DNA of 63,009 nt from Vicingus serpentipes (GTDB taxonomy: Bacteria > Bacteroidota > Bacteroidia > Flavobacteriales_E > Vicingaceae): positions 1 to 63,009 of the forward strand of contig NZ_VOOS01000007.1 of the NCBI RefSeq assembly GCF_007993035.1, in the 5' to 3' direction. A program made the position numbers and the translations under genes. The number at the start of each line of letters is the position of its first letter. Positions within the stretch are counted from its first letter, which is position 1. Under the pieces are notes generated by a model. The model ran no database searches. It saw only the letters and a program-made list of their open reading frames with translations, and was not told where the DNA came from. Positions 1 to 8,311 of this stretch are shown here, one piece after another.

Positions 1-2316
1 AACTCTGATAATGACTCTATCGCTGAAAATCTTAATGCTGGTAACTACTCTATTACTGTTACTGATGATAATGGTTGTATAAAAGATACAAATGGAGTAT
101 CTACTGAACCTTCAATACTGACAACTTCAATTGTAAATACAATAAATACATTTTGTGGGCTATCAAATGGGAGTGCTTTATCTACAGCTACTGGCGGTAC
201 TGCTCCATATAGTTTTTTATGGTCAAATGGTGATACAACTGCTTTAATATCAAATGTTTTAGCTGGTAATTACTATGTAACAATCACTGATAATAATGGT
301 TGTAGTAATACTGATTCTATTACATTAATCGATGTTCCAAATCCAAAAGTCACAATAGATGCATCTACTGATGTTCTTTGCTTTGGAGAAAATACAGGTA
401 CTGCAACTGCTTCTGCTTCTTTAGGTATACCTCCGTATGAATATATGTGGGCACCAAGCGGTATTAATACTTCTTCCCCTTCTAATCTTATGGCAGGAAC
501 ACATATTGTAACTTTAATAGACGGAAACGGATGTACATCTAATGATACTATTTTCATTAATGAACCTACCAATTTAGAAGTAAATATCGATTCACTTTTT
601 AATGCTGATTGTAATGGTAATAGCACTGGTGAAATATTTGTATCTGGAATTGGTGGTTCTCCTCAATATGACTATCAATGGTCAAACGGTGAAACAACTC
701 CTTCAATAAATAATTTAATCAGTGGTAACTATACAGTTACTATAACTGACTCAAACAACTGTACAGTTGATAAAACTATAATTATTACTGAACCTGAAAT
801 ATTAAATGCAACAATTAGTTCGACTCTTAATGAGTTATGTATAGGAAGCGATGATGGTCAAGCTACAGTTACTCCAACTGGGGGTTCCGCGCCATATTTT
901 TACTCATGGAATAGTTCTCCGATTCAAACTACTCAAACTGCTGTAGATTTACCAAATGGTACTTATTCAGTAATTGTTACAGATATTAATGGCTGTATTG
1001 ATACAACTTCTGCAATTATTAATTCACCAACACCGGTAATTATTAATGATATTCCAGATGTTACAATATGTAATGGCAACAATATTAATCTATCTCCATC
1101 TGCTTCAGGGGGGAATGGAGGATACTTATATTTCTGGAATAATTCAATAGGATTAGCTAACCCAGCAAATGTTTCTCCATCATCTACGACTCAATATATA
1201 GTTACTGCTATTGATCAAAATGGATGTACAGGAACATCAGATACTGTAATTGTTAATGTTCAATCTTTAGATCAAAGTGATGTAGATGTCATAGTAAATT
1301 CACCTATTTGCCAAGGTACTAATACTTTAATTTATGCTACCGTAAATAATCCTAATACTGGTCCATTAAGCTATAGTTGGAATAATGGCTTAGGTAATAC
1401 TCCAGGAGCTTTTCAAATAGCACCGAATGAACCTACTACTTATATTGTTACTGTATCGAATGCGTGTGGTGTAGTTATTATAGATTCTTCAGCATTAGAA
1501 TTTAAACCACTTCCTAATGTATTATTCTCTGGAAATGGTTTTGATTGCGCTCCAATTGAAGTAATATTTAATGATTTATCAACCACCCCAATTGACAGTA
1601 TTGTCTCTTGGAATTGGGATTTTGGCGATGGCGAAATATCAAATGAACAGAATCCATCACACACTTACCTAACTTCTGGTAATTATGATGTAACACTAAC
1701 TGTATCAACAGATGAAGGATGTGTCAACAACAATACTATTATTAACTCTGTTACTGTTCATCCGAACCCTATAGCTGACTTTACTGCAACACCATTTATT
1801 ACAGACCTTGACAATGCTGAAATTATCTTTATTGATCAATCTGATGTAGCCATTTCATATTTATGGGATTTTGCAGATGGTGAAACATCTCCTGTAATGA
1901 ACCCAATACATACTTACCAAGATACAGGGACATACAACGTAAATCTTACAGTAACTAATTCTTTTGGTTGTGAAGGAAGTATTACATTACCTGTTATCGT
2001 TAAACCTACATTTAACTTTGAGATACCAAATGCATTTACACCTAACCCTAATGGCCAAAATGGAGGACAATACGATATAAATTCATTAACTAATGATATA
2101 TTCTATCCTTTTACAAAATTTGTAAAAGATTATCATTTAATGATTTTTAATAGATGGGGTGAATTAATATTTGAATCATTTGATATTAACAAAGGATGGG
2201 ATGGTTATTTGAATGGTGTTATGCTACAGCAGGATGTATATGTTTGGAAAATAAACCTTACATACATTGATGGAAGTATACTAGAAAAAGCTGGAGATGT
2301 TACTTTAATTAGATAA
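1..2316 (+). CDS. Gliding-motility-type surface protein with SprB repeats, PKD domains and type B T9SS sorting domain (5' end outside the window)
   Basis: The frame is open from base 1, so the gene starts upstream of the window and at least 771 residues are present. The visible part begins with several SprB-type repeats, recognisable by recurring G-[NT]-Y-[ST]-[IV]-T-[VI]-T-D followed by N-x-C, and W-S-N-G segments. Two PKD domains follow, with WDFGDGE near base 1618 and WDFADGE near 1866. The last ~95 residues match the gliding-motility-associated (type B) C-terminal domain: PNAFTPNPNG, then FNRWGELIF, then GWDGYLNG. Family knowledge: such proteins are exported by the type IX secretion system and displayed on the surface as adhesins. 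The stop codon overlaps the next ATG by one base (TAATG), so it is translationally coupled to a PorP/SprF-like protein, the usual partner of type B cargo. The specific ligand or function is unknown. Confidence 0.9.
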   Translation, partial: NSDNDSIAENLNAGNYSITVTDDNGCIKDTNGVSTEPSILTTSIVNTINTFCGLSNGSALSTATGGTAPYSFLWSNGDTTALISNVLAGNYYVTITDNNGCSNTDSITLIDVPNPKVTIDASTDVLCFGENTGTATASASLGIPPYEYMWAPSGINTSSPSNLMAGTHIVTLIDGNGCTSNDTIFINEPTNLEVNIDSLFNADCNGNSTGEIFVSGIGGSPQYDYQWSNGETTPSINNLISGNYTVTITDSNNCTVDKTIIITEPEILNATISSTLNELCIGSDDGQATVTPTGGSAPYFYSWNSSPIQTTQTAVDLPNGTYSVIVTDINGCIDTTSAIINSPTPVIINDIPDVTICNGNNINLSPSASGGNGGYLYFWNNSIGLANPANVSPSSTTQYIVTAIDQNGCTGTSDTVIVNVQSLDQSDVDVIVNSPICQGTNTLIYATVNNPNTGPLSYSWNNGLGNTPGAFQIAPNEPTTYIVTVSNACGVVIIDSSALEFKPLPNVLFSGNGFDCAPIEVIFNDLSTTPIDSIVSWNWDFGDGEISNEQNPSHTYLTSGNYDVTLTVSTDEGCVNNNTIINSVTVHPNPIADFTATPFITDLDNAEIIFIDQSDVAISYLWDFADGETSPVMNPIHTYQDTGTYNVNLTVTNSFGCEGSITLPVIVKPTFNFEIPNAFTPNPNGQNGGQYDINSLTNDIFYPFTKFVKDYHLMIFNRWGELIFESFDINKGWDGYLNGVMLQQDVYVWKINLTYIDGSILEKAGDVTLIR

Positions 2317-3314
2317 TGAATTTTATATATAAACATATCATCATTATATTATTACTTAGCATTAGTATTTTCTCTAATGCCCAAGATCCTCAATTCTCTC
2401 AATATTATGCTGCTTCATTATATTTAAATCCTGCGTTTACTGGAAACACTGATGTGGGAAGGTTCTCTGGAATTTACAGAAAACAATGGGCTTCTATACC
2501 AGGAGCATTTAATTCATATTCATTTTCATACGACCATAATTTATCAAATTATAATAGCGGAATTGGAATAATAGCAACTCAAGATAAATCAGGAAGTGGA
2601 GGATTAAAGTTTACGAATATTGGAGGTTTATATTCCTATGCATTACCTATTAATAGAAAACTATTTGTAAAGGCTGGTATAAAATATTCTTACACATTTA
2701 GAGGAATTGACAAAAATGAATTATTATTTGCTGACCAAATTATTAGAGATGGAGCAAATGAAACAGTAGAAAATTTTTCAGACCAAAGGATTTCTTATTT
2801 TGATGGTTCAACTGGATTCCTACTCTACTCTTCTGAATTTTGGTTTGGCTTTTCTTTCGATCATCTTACTCAGCCTGAACAATCTCTTATATCTGGAAAA
2901 ACTAAACTTCCTTTAAAAACATCCATACATGGGGGGTATAAATTTTTAATTGATGAAGGTTATGGAGATGATGAAGGAAGTAACATCATGGTAACTTTTA
3001 ACTACAAGAAACAACAATATTGGAATCAATTGGACTTAGGAGTATATTATAATAAAAATGTACTGGTCTTAGGAGCATGGTATCGAGGGATTCCTTTTAT
3101 AAAAAATTATAGTATTTCTGACAATGACGCTATAGTTTTACTAGCAGGAATAGATAACAAAGGATTTAAATTCGCATATTCTTATGACATAACATTATCA
3201 AAATTAGAAATTAATAATTCTGGGGGATCACATGAATTATCTCTAATTTATGAATACCCATACAAAAAGAAGAAAAGAAAAAAAAGACACTTTGTTCCAT
3301 GTGCTAAATTTTAA
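2316..3314 (+). CDS. PorP/SprF family type IX secretion system membrane protein
   Basis: 332 residues with a clear N-terminal signal peptide ending in SNAQ, followed by DPQFSQYYAASLYLNPAFTG, the hallmark start of PorP/SprF proteins. The rest has alternating hydrophobic and aromatic segments expected of an outer-membrane beta barrel, and a Lys/Arg-rich run (KKKKRKKRH) close to the C-terminus. In Flavobacterium SprF is needed for SprB to reach the surface, and PorP/SprF paralogs are commonly encoded next to type B sorting-domain proteins. Here the gene directly follows such a protein with a one-base stop/start overlap. I infer that it is the dedicated outer-membrane partner of the upstream protein. 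Confidence 0.9.
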   Translation: MNFIYKHIIIILLLSISIFSNAQDPQFSQYYAASLYLNPAFTGNTDVGRFSGIYRKQWASIPGAFNSYSFSYDHNLSNYNSGIGIIATQDKSGSGGLKFTNIGGLYSYALPINRKLFVKAGIKYSYTFRGIDKNELLFADQIIRDGANETVENFSDQRISYFDGSTGFLLYSSEFWFGFSFDHLTQPEQSLISGKTKLPLKTSIHGGYKFLIDEGYGDDEGSNIMVTFNYKKQQYWNQLDLGVYYNKNVLVLGAWYRGIPFIKNYSISDNDAIVLLAGIDNKGFKFAYSYDITLSKLEINNSGGSHELSLIYEYPYKKKKRKKRHFVPCAKF

Positions 3315-3338
3315 TGTTTTTAGTATATCTTAACTATT

Positions 3339-3375
3339 ATTAAAACAAATCTTTAGTCTTTAAATTTGTTTTAAT
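3339..3375 (+). terminator. AT-rich hairpin terminator after the PorP/SprF-like gene
   Basis: Twelve-base perfect arms, ATTAAAACAAAT (3339-3350) and ATTTGTTTTAAT (3364-3375), with a 13-base loop and a short T-rich stretch after it. It lies 25 bases after the preceding stop. The stem is all but two pairs A-T and the T tract is short, so strength is uncertain. Confidence 0.45.
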
Positions 3376-3449
3376 ATTTTCAAGCGTATTTCGTTTTAAA
3401 TAAATAATATAAAGGAAATAACTTAACATTGTAAAATAAATGTTATTTG

Positions 3450-3597
3450 AAAGATCGCTACCCTATTCGTTACCCTAGCTACTAGGGAATTCGTATAGAA
3501 ATCAATGATATCAAAGAATACAGAGAAATAGGTTCAAAAACCTCTTTCTCCGCTCAAATCGACTAAAGCCCTTCAAATATTGAGGGGCTTTTTTACT
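3450..3597 (+). ncRNA. Structured intergenic segment: candidate small RNA or old integration-site scar
   Basis: The 400-base gap 3315-3714 holds no convincing gene but an unusual cluster of structure. It has direct repeats CGCTACCCTA (3456-3465) and CGTTACCCTA (3468-3477), a CCCTAG/CTAGGG hairpin (3473-3487), and a longer hairpin GAGAAA-t-AGGTT / AACCT-c-TTTCTC (3523-3550). A strong terminator follows at 3565-3595. The segment GGTTCAAAAACC followed by TTTCTCCGC resembles the T-arm and acceptor 3' end of a tRNA-Ser, but its loop is one base too long and no 5' acceptor half is present, so it is not an intact tRNA. A terminator-ended small RNA and a remnant attachment site are both possible. Confidence 0.25.
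3565..3595 (+). terminator. Rho-independent terminator
   Basis: Ten-pair stem AAAGCCCTTC / GAGGGGCTTT (one G-T wobble) with a seven-base loop, followed by a T run. No coding gene ends immediately before it, so it implies a transcript from the structured segment just upstream or long readthrough from the porP-like gene. Confidence 0.75.
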
Positions 3598-3714
3598 TAA
3601 ATTCTATATGTCATCACCAATATTGTTTGTTAATTGTTGTTAAATAAATTAAATTTTACTAAATTATCTCGATTTTTATGGTAACTTAGATTAAATTAAA
3701 ATTAGATTAAGATT

Positions 3715-3912
3715 ATGGGAAGGCCAGCAACAAAACCTACTAAGTTAAAAGACGGATATTATATAGAAGTTAGAAACAAAGGGGAAAGAAGTGGTATTAA
3801 ATTAAGAAGAGATACTGAAGAAGCTATGCTTCAAGCAATAAAAGAATATGAACGTGTAAAAGATGTTACTGTTTTAGGTAAAGCTAAAAATGGCAAATTA
3901 CACGCTATTTAA
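3715..3912 (+). CDS. Small basic conserved protein of unknown function
   Basis: 65 residues, rich in Lys/Arg, starting MGRPATKPTKLKDGYY and ending in a Lys-rich, Gly-containing stretch. No signal peptide or membrane segment is visible. The N-terminal G-R-P and the alternating basic and acidic helix (EEAMLQAIKEYERVKD) resemble small single-domain proteins seen across Bacteroidota. I recognise the pattern but know no assigned function; a nucleic-acid-binding role is only a guess from charge. It stands alone, 11 bases from the 3' end of the convergent carboxypeptidase gene, with its own upstream AT-rich region. Confidence 0.7.
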   Translation: MGRPATKPTKLKDGYYIEVRNKGERSGIKLRRDTEEAMLQAIKEYERVKDVTVLGKAKNGKLHAI

Positions 3913-3923
3913 TTTTTAACTAC

Positions 3924-5381
3924 TCAATCATTAATTATGGAAAGTTTAATCATTAAGCTTTCCATTTTTTTTTTCATTTCATAAGGAGTACAATTGTAAT
4001 TATTTACAATTAAAGCAAAAGCTAGTTCCCTCTTAGATTTTGTAGTAACATATCCTGCATAACTTCTGGCTCTCGTCATATAGCCGCTTTTTGCTCTCAA
4101 ATTATTTTCAGCAAAAGTTTTTTTACCAATAGATTTTATGGTACCACTTCTACCAGCAATTGGCAGAGAATTATAAAATTCATTGTAGTTTTCACTTTTT
4201 TTCATGTATTCTAATATCGAAACCAAATGCATTGCAGAAATTGCATTAAATCTAGATAAACCACTTCCATCATTAAGATATAAACCTTCAACATTTATTC
4301 CTTTTCCTTTCCAAAAATTTGTAATGGCTGTAGTACCAGATTCAGGATCTCCACTTTTATAAACTTTCAACCCAATTTGATTTAGCAAATGCTCAGCATA
4401 TAAATTAATACTGTAAGTATTTGTTTGATTTATTATATCTGTAAGCTTTGGAGAATAAGTTTTTGTTATCAGATGAATTTCTTGATCGCCATCAAACTCC
4501 TGTATTCTCTTCGTGGTATATTTATCTTTCAATTTTACCCCCATCATTCTCATCTCCATATCTAATTCAAAAGCTGCTAACAAAGAAGGATCTGGTATTG
4601 AGCTTTTCACATCAAATCCTTTTTTATTTAAAGGAATTCCTCCTTTAGCTATTCTATTAACCTGAAATGGAGCACCATAAAAATATGATTCATCTTTCTT
4701 TGTATTCGTGCTTTTAACTTCATTCTCGATATTAAACTCTGGAACAAAAGGCATTACACAAGTAATGATCGTTGAATCACCATTTTTTTTCCCAGATTCA
4801 AATTCAACTTTACAAGTATTTTCATAGATTGATAATCCTGAGGGCGAAGCTCCATAATAATTACCTAAATCACCCCAAATCCATGTTGAAGGTGTTGTTT
4901 GACTTGTAAAACAAGAGGCATCACCAATCACTCTCCCATTTATAGAATCAATACCTAAAGCTTTAATTTTAATAGCCCATTGATTAATAAAATCTCCATA
5001 ATGTTTCGAATATCTTTCCGCTCCCAAAGAAGGATCTCCTCCACCTTTAATTATAATATCTCCATTTAATACTCTGCACAAAGTATCTATTGAACCTGTA
5101 TGTAAAATTTGAGTTTTAAAACGAGTATCTCCTCCTAAAATTTCAAGAGCTGATGCTGTTGTAACCAACTTAGTTGTAGAAGCAGGAACTAAACTTTTAT
5201 TAGAGTTTAATCCTGCAACAACTTGATTGTTTGTTAAGTCTATAGCATAAAAACTAATAGAAGCATTTTTTAAATCTAAATCAGCAACTAATTTTGAAAC
5301 TTCATTCTTTAAATCCTGAATGGTTTGAGAATAACCCAAAGTAAGTAAGAATGAAAAAAAGGAGCTAATTATAAGTTTCAT
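3924..5381 (-). CDS. dacB: D-alanyl-D-alanine carboxypeptidase/endopeptidase (PBP4-type, peptidase S13)
   Basis: 485 residues with an N-terminal signal peptide (cleavage near GYSQ). The three penicillin-binding active-site motifs are in the expected order: SxxK as S68-T-T-K71 within PASTTK, SxN as S324-I-N326 in SINLYAEHLL, and KTG-type as K431-S-G433 in AKSGYMTRARSYAG. The spacing between SxxK and SxN fits the large S13 insert domain. Family role: a periplasmic enzyme that trims the terminal D-Ala from peptidoglycan side chains and cuts cross-links. The gene starts two bases after the stop of the upstream small conserved gene, suggesting one leftward two-gene unit. Confidence 0.93.
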   Translation of the reverse strand: MKLIISSFFSFLLTLGYSQTIQDLKNEVSKLVADLDLKNASISFYAIDLTNNQVVAGLNSNKSLVPASTTKLVTTASALEILGGDTRFKTQILHTGSIDTLCRVLNGDIIIKGGGDPSLGAERYSKHYGDFINQWAIKIKALGIDSINGRVIGDASCFTSQTTPSTWIWGDLGNYYGASPSGLSIYENTCKVEFESGKKNGDSTIITCVMPFVPEFNIENEVKSTNTKKDESYFYGAPFQVNRIAKGGIPLNKKGFDVKSSIPDPSLLAAFELDMEMRMMGVKLKDKYTTKRIQEFDGDQEIHLITKTYSPKLTDIINQTNTYSINLYAEHLLNQIGLKVYKSGDPESGTTAITNFWKGKGINVEGLYLNDGSGLSRFNAISAMHLVSILEYMKKSENYNEFYNSLPIAGRSGTIKSIGKKTFAENNLRAKSGYMTRARSYAGYVTTKSKRELAFALIVNNYNCTPYEMKKKMESLMIKLSIIND

Positions 5382-5383
5382 CT

Positions 5384-5860
5384 TTAATTTTTAAGTTTTT
5401 GAGTAGAATAAGTATAAGCTAATTCAAGCTTTTTAAACCTTTCCTCACCTATTATAGAACATCCTGTTTCTAATAATTCAAAAACCTCTTCTTCTCTGCT
5501 TTTAAAATAAGGCTTTACTGTTCTAAATATGTTTAATTCATTCTTAAACTTATCCAATGTATCTTTTGTAAAATCTACCTTTTTATTGCTTGATGTTAAG
5601 CCTATTAAAACAACTTCTTTGTCAGCAAAAAAGAATGCATTAATTCCCTGAGGAGTAATATGCTCTATAAACTTAATATTTTTAAGGGCTTTATCAAGAA
5701 CCACATCACTAAAAAGCTCAACTAAATCTTGAGCTTTTTTTGGACTCTTTTTATTCATTTCAACCCATTCATCATCATATATGCCGTTAGCAATTAAAAA
5801 GTGTTTAAAATCTTCTTCTAATTCTAACAACTCATCCTTTGTTAATACTCTGTACTTCAT
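5384..5860 (-). CDS. Conserved Bacteroidota protein, DUF6495-like
   Basis: 158 residues, soluble, starting MKYRVLTKDELLELEEDFKH. No signal peptide or membrane segment is visible. The opening, the segment ELFSDVVLDKALKNIKFIEH and the later IGLTSSNKKVDF match my memory of a small family restricted to Bacteroidota and annotated as a domain of unknown function (DUF6495). I cannot verify this by search. It lies two bases upstream of the PBP4-like gene on the same strand, so the two are probably cotranscribed. No catalytic motif is evident. Confidence 0.7.
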   Translation of the reverse strand: MKYRVLTKDELLELEEDFKHFLIANGIYDDEWVEMNKKSPKKAQDLVELFSDVVLDKALKNIKFIEHITPQGINAFFFADKEVVLIGLTSSNKKVDFTKDTLDKFKNELNIFRTVKPYFKSREEEVFELLETGCSIIGEERFKKLELAYTYSTQKLKN

Positions 5861-6007
5861 GCTATACTATACTTTTTAAATAAAAGTAGGGAATAAATAA
5901 AAATGGGATATTGATCCCCTAAAAAGTTATCAACCAAAGTATTTTAAGAGTTCTAAAGTTCACAATACAAAATAAGTCCGATAATTATATCGAGCTTATT
6001 TTCAATT

Positions 6008-6397
6008 TTATTTACACTGTGCTATTAAATCCATAACCTCTCGTTCAATAATATCTCGCACTTTTGCAAAATCATTTGGCTCCATATGCTTAGGATCTGG
6101 CAACCCCCAATCTTCTCTATTTACAGCTTTAATCATCGGACATTCATCTCCACACCCCATCGTAATTGCATAATCCCACTCTATTTGTGGAATTTCATTA
6201 AGCCCAAAAGAATTATGCGTACTCAAATCATAACCTACTTCTAACATCGAAGCAATTGCTTTAGGATTAACTACACCTGAAGGGCGAGAACCTGAACTAT
6301 ATACCTCTATGATTCCTTCTCCATGTATTTTACCAAAAGCTTCTGCCATTTGACTTCTACATGAATTTTCAACACAAACAAATAATACTTTTTTCAT
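6008..6397 (-). CDS. arsC: Arsenate reductase, LMW-PTP fold (thioredoxin-coupled type)
   Basis: 129 residues. The P-loop C8-VENSC-R14 sits right after the first strand (MKKVLFVC), and the redox cysteine pair is C82 and C86 in GCGDECPMI. The catalytic Asp is D101 in LPDPK. This combination separates arsenate reductases of the Staphylococcus pI258/Bacillus ArsC class from ordinary tyrosine phosphatases. The enzyme reduces arsenate to arsenite, which the adjacent Acr3 exports. It is the last gene of the leftward ars operon, three bases after acr3. Confidence 0.93.
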   Translation of the reverse strand: MKKVLFVCVENSCRSQMAEAFGKIHGEGIIEVYSSGSRPSGVVNPKAIASMLEVGYDLSTHNSFGLNEIPQIEWDYAITMGCGDECPMIKAVNREDWGLPDPKHMEPNDFAKVRDIIEREVMDLIAQCK

Positions 6398-6400
6398 TTA

Positions 6401-7429
6401 TTAATATTTATATCTATTAGAAAATTTAACTAAAGACAACATTACTGGCACCTCAATCAAAACTCCTACTACAGTTACTAATGCCGCCCCTGAATCTATA
6501 CCAAAAAGTGCAATAGCTACAGCAACAGCTAACTCAAAAAAGTTACTTGCACCAATCATTGCTGCTGGAGAACATGTTGCATGAGGAAGTTTAATAAATT
6601 TACCAATGCCCCAAGCAATAAAAAAGATAAAATAAGTCTGAATTATTAAGGGAATTGCAATTAATAATACTAAAAAGGGATTATCAATTATTGACTGCCC
6701 CTTAAAAGCAAACAACAACACCAAAGTAGTTAACAAAGCAAGAATAGAAACTGGTTTTAAATTTTTTAAGAAAACTTTTGAAAACCATTCCTCTCCTTTC
6801 ATCTTTATTAACCATAACCGAGTAACAACCCCTGCTACCAAAGGAATCACAACGAATGTCACAATAGAGGTTGCTAATGTATTGTATGGCACTTCCACAT
6901 TAGTAACACCAAGTAAAAGACCAACAATTGGAATAAAAGCTACTAGTATAATTAAATCATTTACTGACACTTGAATTAAAGTATAAGCAGGATCACCATC
7001 AGTTAAATAAGACCAAACAAAAACCATAGCTGTACAAGGTGCTGCACCTAATAAAATCGCTCCAGCAATATAATCTTTCGCTTCTTCAGGATTAATATAC
7101 GCTGCATACAATTGATCAAAAAATACCCACGCAAAAAATGCCATTGTAAAAGGTTTAACCAACCAATTAATTATAACTGTTAACACAAGTCCTTTAGGTT
7201 TTGTTCCTGCTTTTTTTACAGAAGTAAAATCTATCTGAACCATCATCGGATAAATCATCAACCAAACTAAAATAGAGACAGGGATGTTCACGTCAAAAAT
7301 ATTCATATCACTCAATACATGAATACTTGTTCCTGCAATTTTACCAACCAAAATCCCCACAACAATACATATCAATACCCAAAGAGTAAGGTACTTTTCA
7401 AAAAATCCAATTTTTTTGTCACTTCCCAT
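6401..7429 (-). CDS. acr3: Arsenite efflux permease, Acr3 family
   Basis: 342 residues with about ten hydrophobic membrane segments. The conserved functional cysteine of the Acr3 family is C132 within LLGAAPCTAMVFVWSYL, and the conserved Glu near the C-terminal part is in GASNFFELAVAVAIALFG. Length and motif order are typical of bacterial Acr3 (bile acid/arsenite permease superfamily). It exports arsenite across the inner membrane. It lies between arsC and the DUF6428-like gene with gaps of 3 and 18 bases. Confidence 0.93.
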   Translation of the reverse strand: MGSDKKIGFFEKYLTLWVLICIVVGILVGKIAGTSIHVLSDMNIFDVNIPVSILVWLMIYPMMVQIDFTSVKKAGTKPKGLVLTVIINWLVKPFTMAFFAWVFFDQLYAAYINPEEAKDYIAGAILLGAAPCTAMVFVWSYLTDGDPAYTLIQVSVNDLIILVAFIPIVGLLLGVTNVEVPYNTLATSIVTFVVIPLVAGVVTRLWLIKMKGEEWFSKVFLKNLKPVSILALLTTLVLLFAFKGQSIIDNPFLVLLIAIPLIIQTYFIFFIAWGIGKFIKLPHATCSPAAMIGASNFFELAVAVAIALFGIDSGAALVTVVGVLIEVPVMLSLVKFSNRYKY

Positions 7430-7447
7430 TTTTATTTGAATTTTTAA

Positions 7448-7915
7448 TTAGCAACATCCTGATTCAGGAGAACAACAACTTTGATTTTGTAAATCTGATA
7501 ATTTCACTTTTAATTTTTCTTCAGGAATGCCACAATTATCTTTTGCAAGGCAATCGGTAAACTTATTTAACAAAAGAAAATTTTCATTCTCAAAACCTAC
7601 ACTATATTTACCTATTGTCTCTGCTTGGTATTCTACTTCAATTTCGTAATCACCAATATTTAATTTTGATTCAGAAAGATTAATAATATTCAACAGCTTT
7701 TCGGCTGATAAACGATGATCATAATCTTTTGCTTGCCACAATTGAAAATTTACTACTTTTTCATTTCTAATTGTTCCTCCACAATCAATATAATTTTTAG
7801 TAACCTCCCCCACTTCTGTTACATGAAAATGTGTTGGTACCATTTCCTTATTGGGTAATTGAAAGTTAACTTCCTTAACTCCATTTAAATATTTTTTAAA
7901 TTCAGATAGCTTCAT
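7448..7915 (-). CDS. Arsenic-operon associated protein, DUF6428-like, with cysteine-pair tail
   Basis: 155 residues, soluble, no signal peptide. The sequence resembles a family I know as DUF6428, regularly found inside Bacteroidota ars operons. Noteworthy residues are H29 and H31 in THFHVTEVG, C45 in DCGG, C122 and C128 in the middle, and a tail with two vicinal pairs, C147-C148 and C154-C155. The tail looks built for thiophilic metalloid binding. Position between arsR and acr3 suggests arsenite handling, perhaps as a chaperone or sink, but that role is inference. Confidence 0.8.
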   Translation of the reverse strand: MKLSEFKKYLNGVKEVNFQLPNKEMVPTHFHVTEVGEVTKNYIDCGGTIRNEKVVNFQLWQAKDYDHRLSAEKLLNIINLSESKLNIGDYEIEVEYQAETIGKYSVGFENENFLLLNKFTDCLAKDNCGIPEEKLKVKLSDLQNQSCCSPESGCC

Positions 7916-7928
7916 AATTTATTAGTTT

Positions 7929-8258
7929 TTAACAGCATTTATTTTTAACATCATAACTATTCATAAACATTCTAGTCATAGAATCTAGTTCACTCCAAAC
8001 ATTCTCATCTATACAATAACAAGTTTTAACACCTGATATCTCCCCTTTTATAATTCCAACTGCTTTTAGCGCTGCTAAATGTTGTGAAATAGTAGATTGA
8101 GACAGAGGTAACTCATCTACAATATCTCCACAAACACAAGAATTTTGATTTATTAAAAATTCAATTATAGCTATACGTGCAGGATGACCAAGCGCCTTAT
8201 ACAACTCAGCCTTTCGGTTTTGAATTTCAGAAAATTTAATGGTTTTGGTAGTCCCCAT
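7929..8258 (-). CDS. arsR: ArsR/SmtB family metalloregulator
   Basis: 109 residues with a winged-helix fold: recognition region SQSTISQHLAALKAVGII (53-70) and wing near 72-85. C41-V-C43 in NSCVCGDIV corresponds to the CxC arsenite sensor motif of ArsR; C80, C82 and the terminal C108-C109 are further potential thiol ligands. Family role: dimeric repressor released by As(III). It is the first gene of the leftward ars operon, and a long perfect inverted repeat starts five bases upstream of its ATG, fitting autoregulation. Confidence 0.93.
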   Translation of the reverse strand: MGTTKTIKFSEIQNRKAELYKALGHPARIAIIEFLINQNSCVCGDIVDELPLSQSTISQHLAALKAVGIIKGEISGVKTCYCIDENVWSELDSMTRMFMNSYDVKNKCC

Positions 8259-8262
8259 ATAT

Positions 8263-8300
8263 GTATTTAATTAATCGTAAAATTACGATTAATTAAATAC
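8263..8300 (-). promoter_or_regulatory. ArsR operator with embedded promoter -7 element
   Basis: Perfect inverted repeat with 18-base arms GTATTTAATTAATCGTAA (8263-8280) and its exact reverse complement (8283-8300), separated by two bases. The core ATCGTAA-N2-TTACGAT is typical for ArsR-family sites. On the minus strand a -7-like TAATTTTA (8278-8285) lies at the centre, and a TTG about 17 bases upstream could be the -33 element, so a bound repressor would cover the promoter. The implied 5' leader of arsR is very short, around a dozen bases. Confidence 0.85.
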
Positions 8301-8311
8301 AACAAAAAGGT

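Noticed and set aside
3523-3555. A tRNA-Ser gene
   Set aside because: Only a 3'-end-like fragment with a loop one base too long; no D-arm, anticodon arm or 5' acceptor strand.
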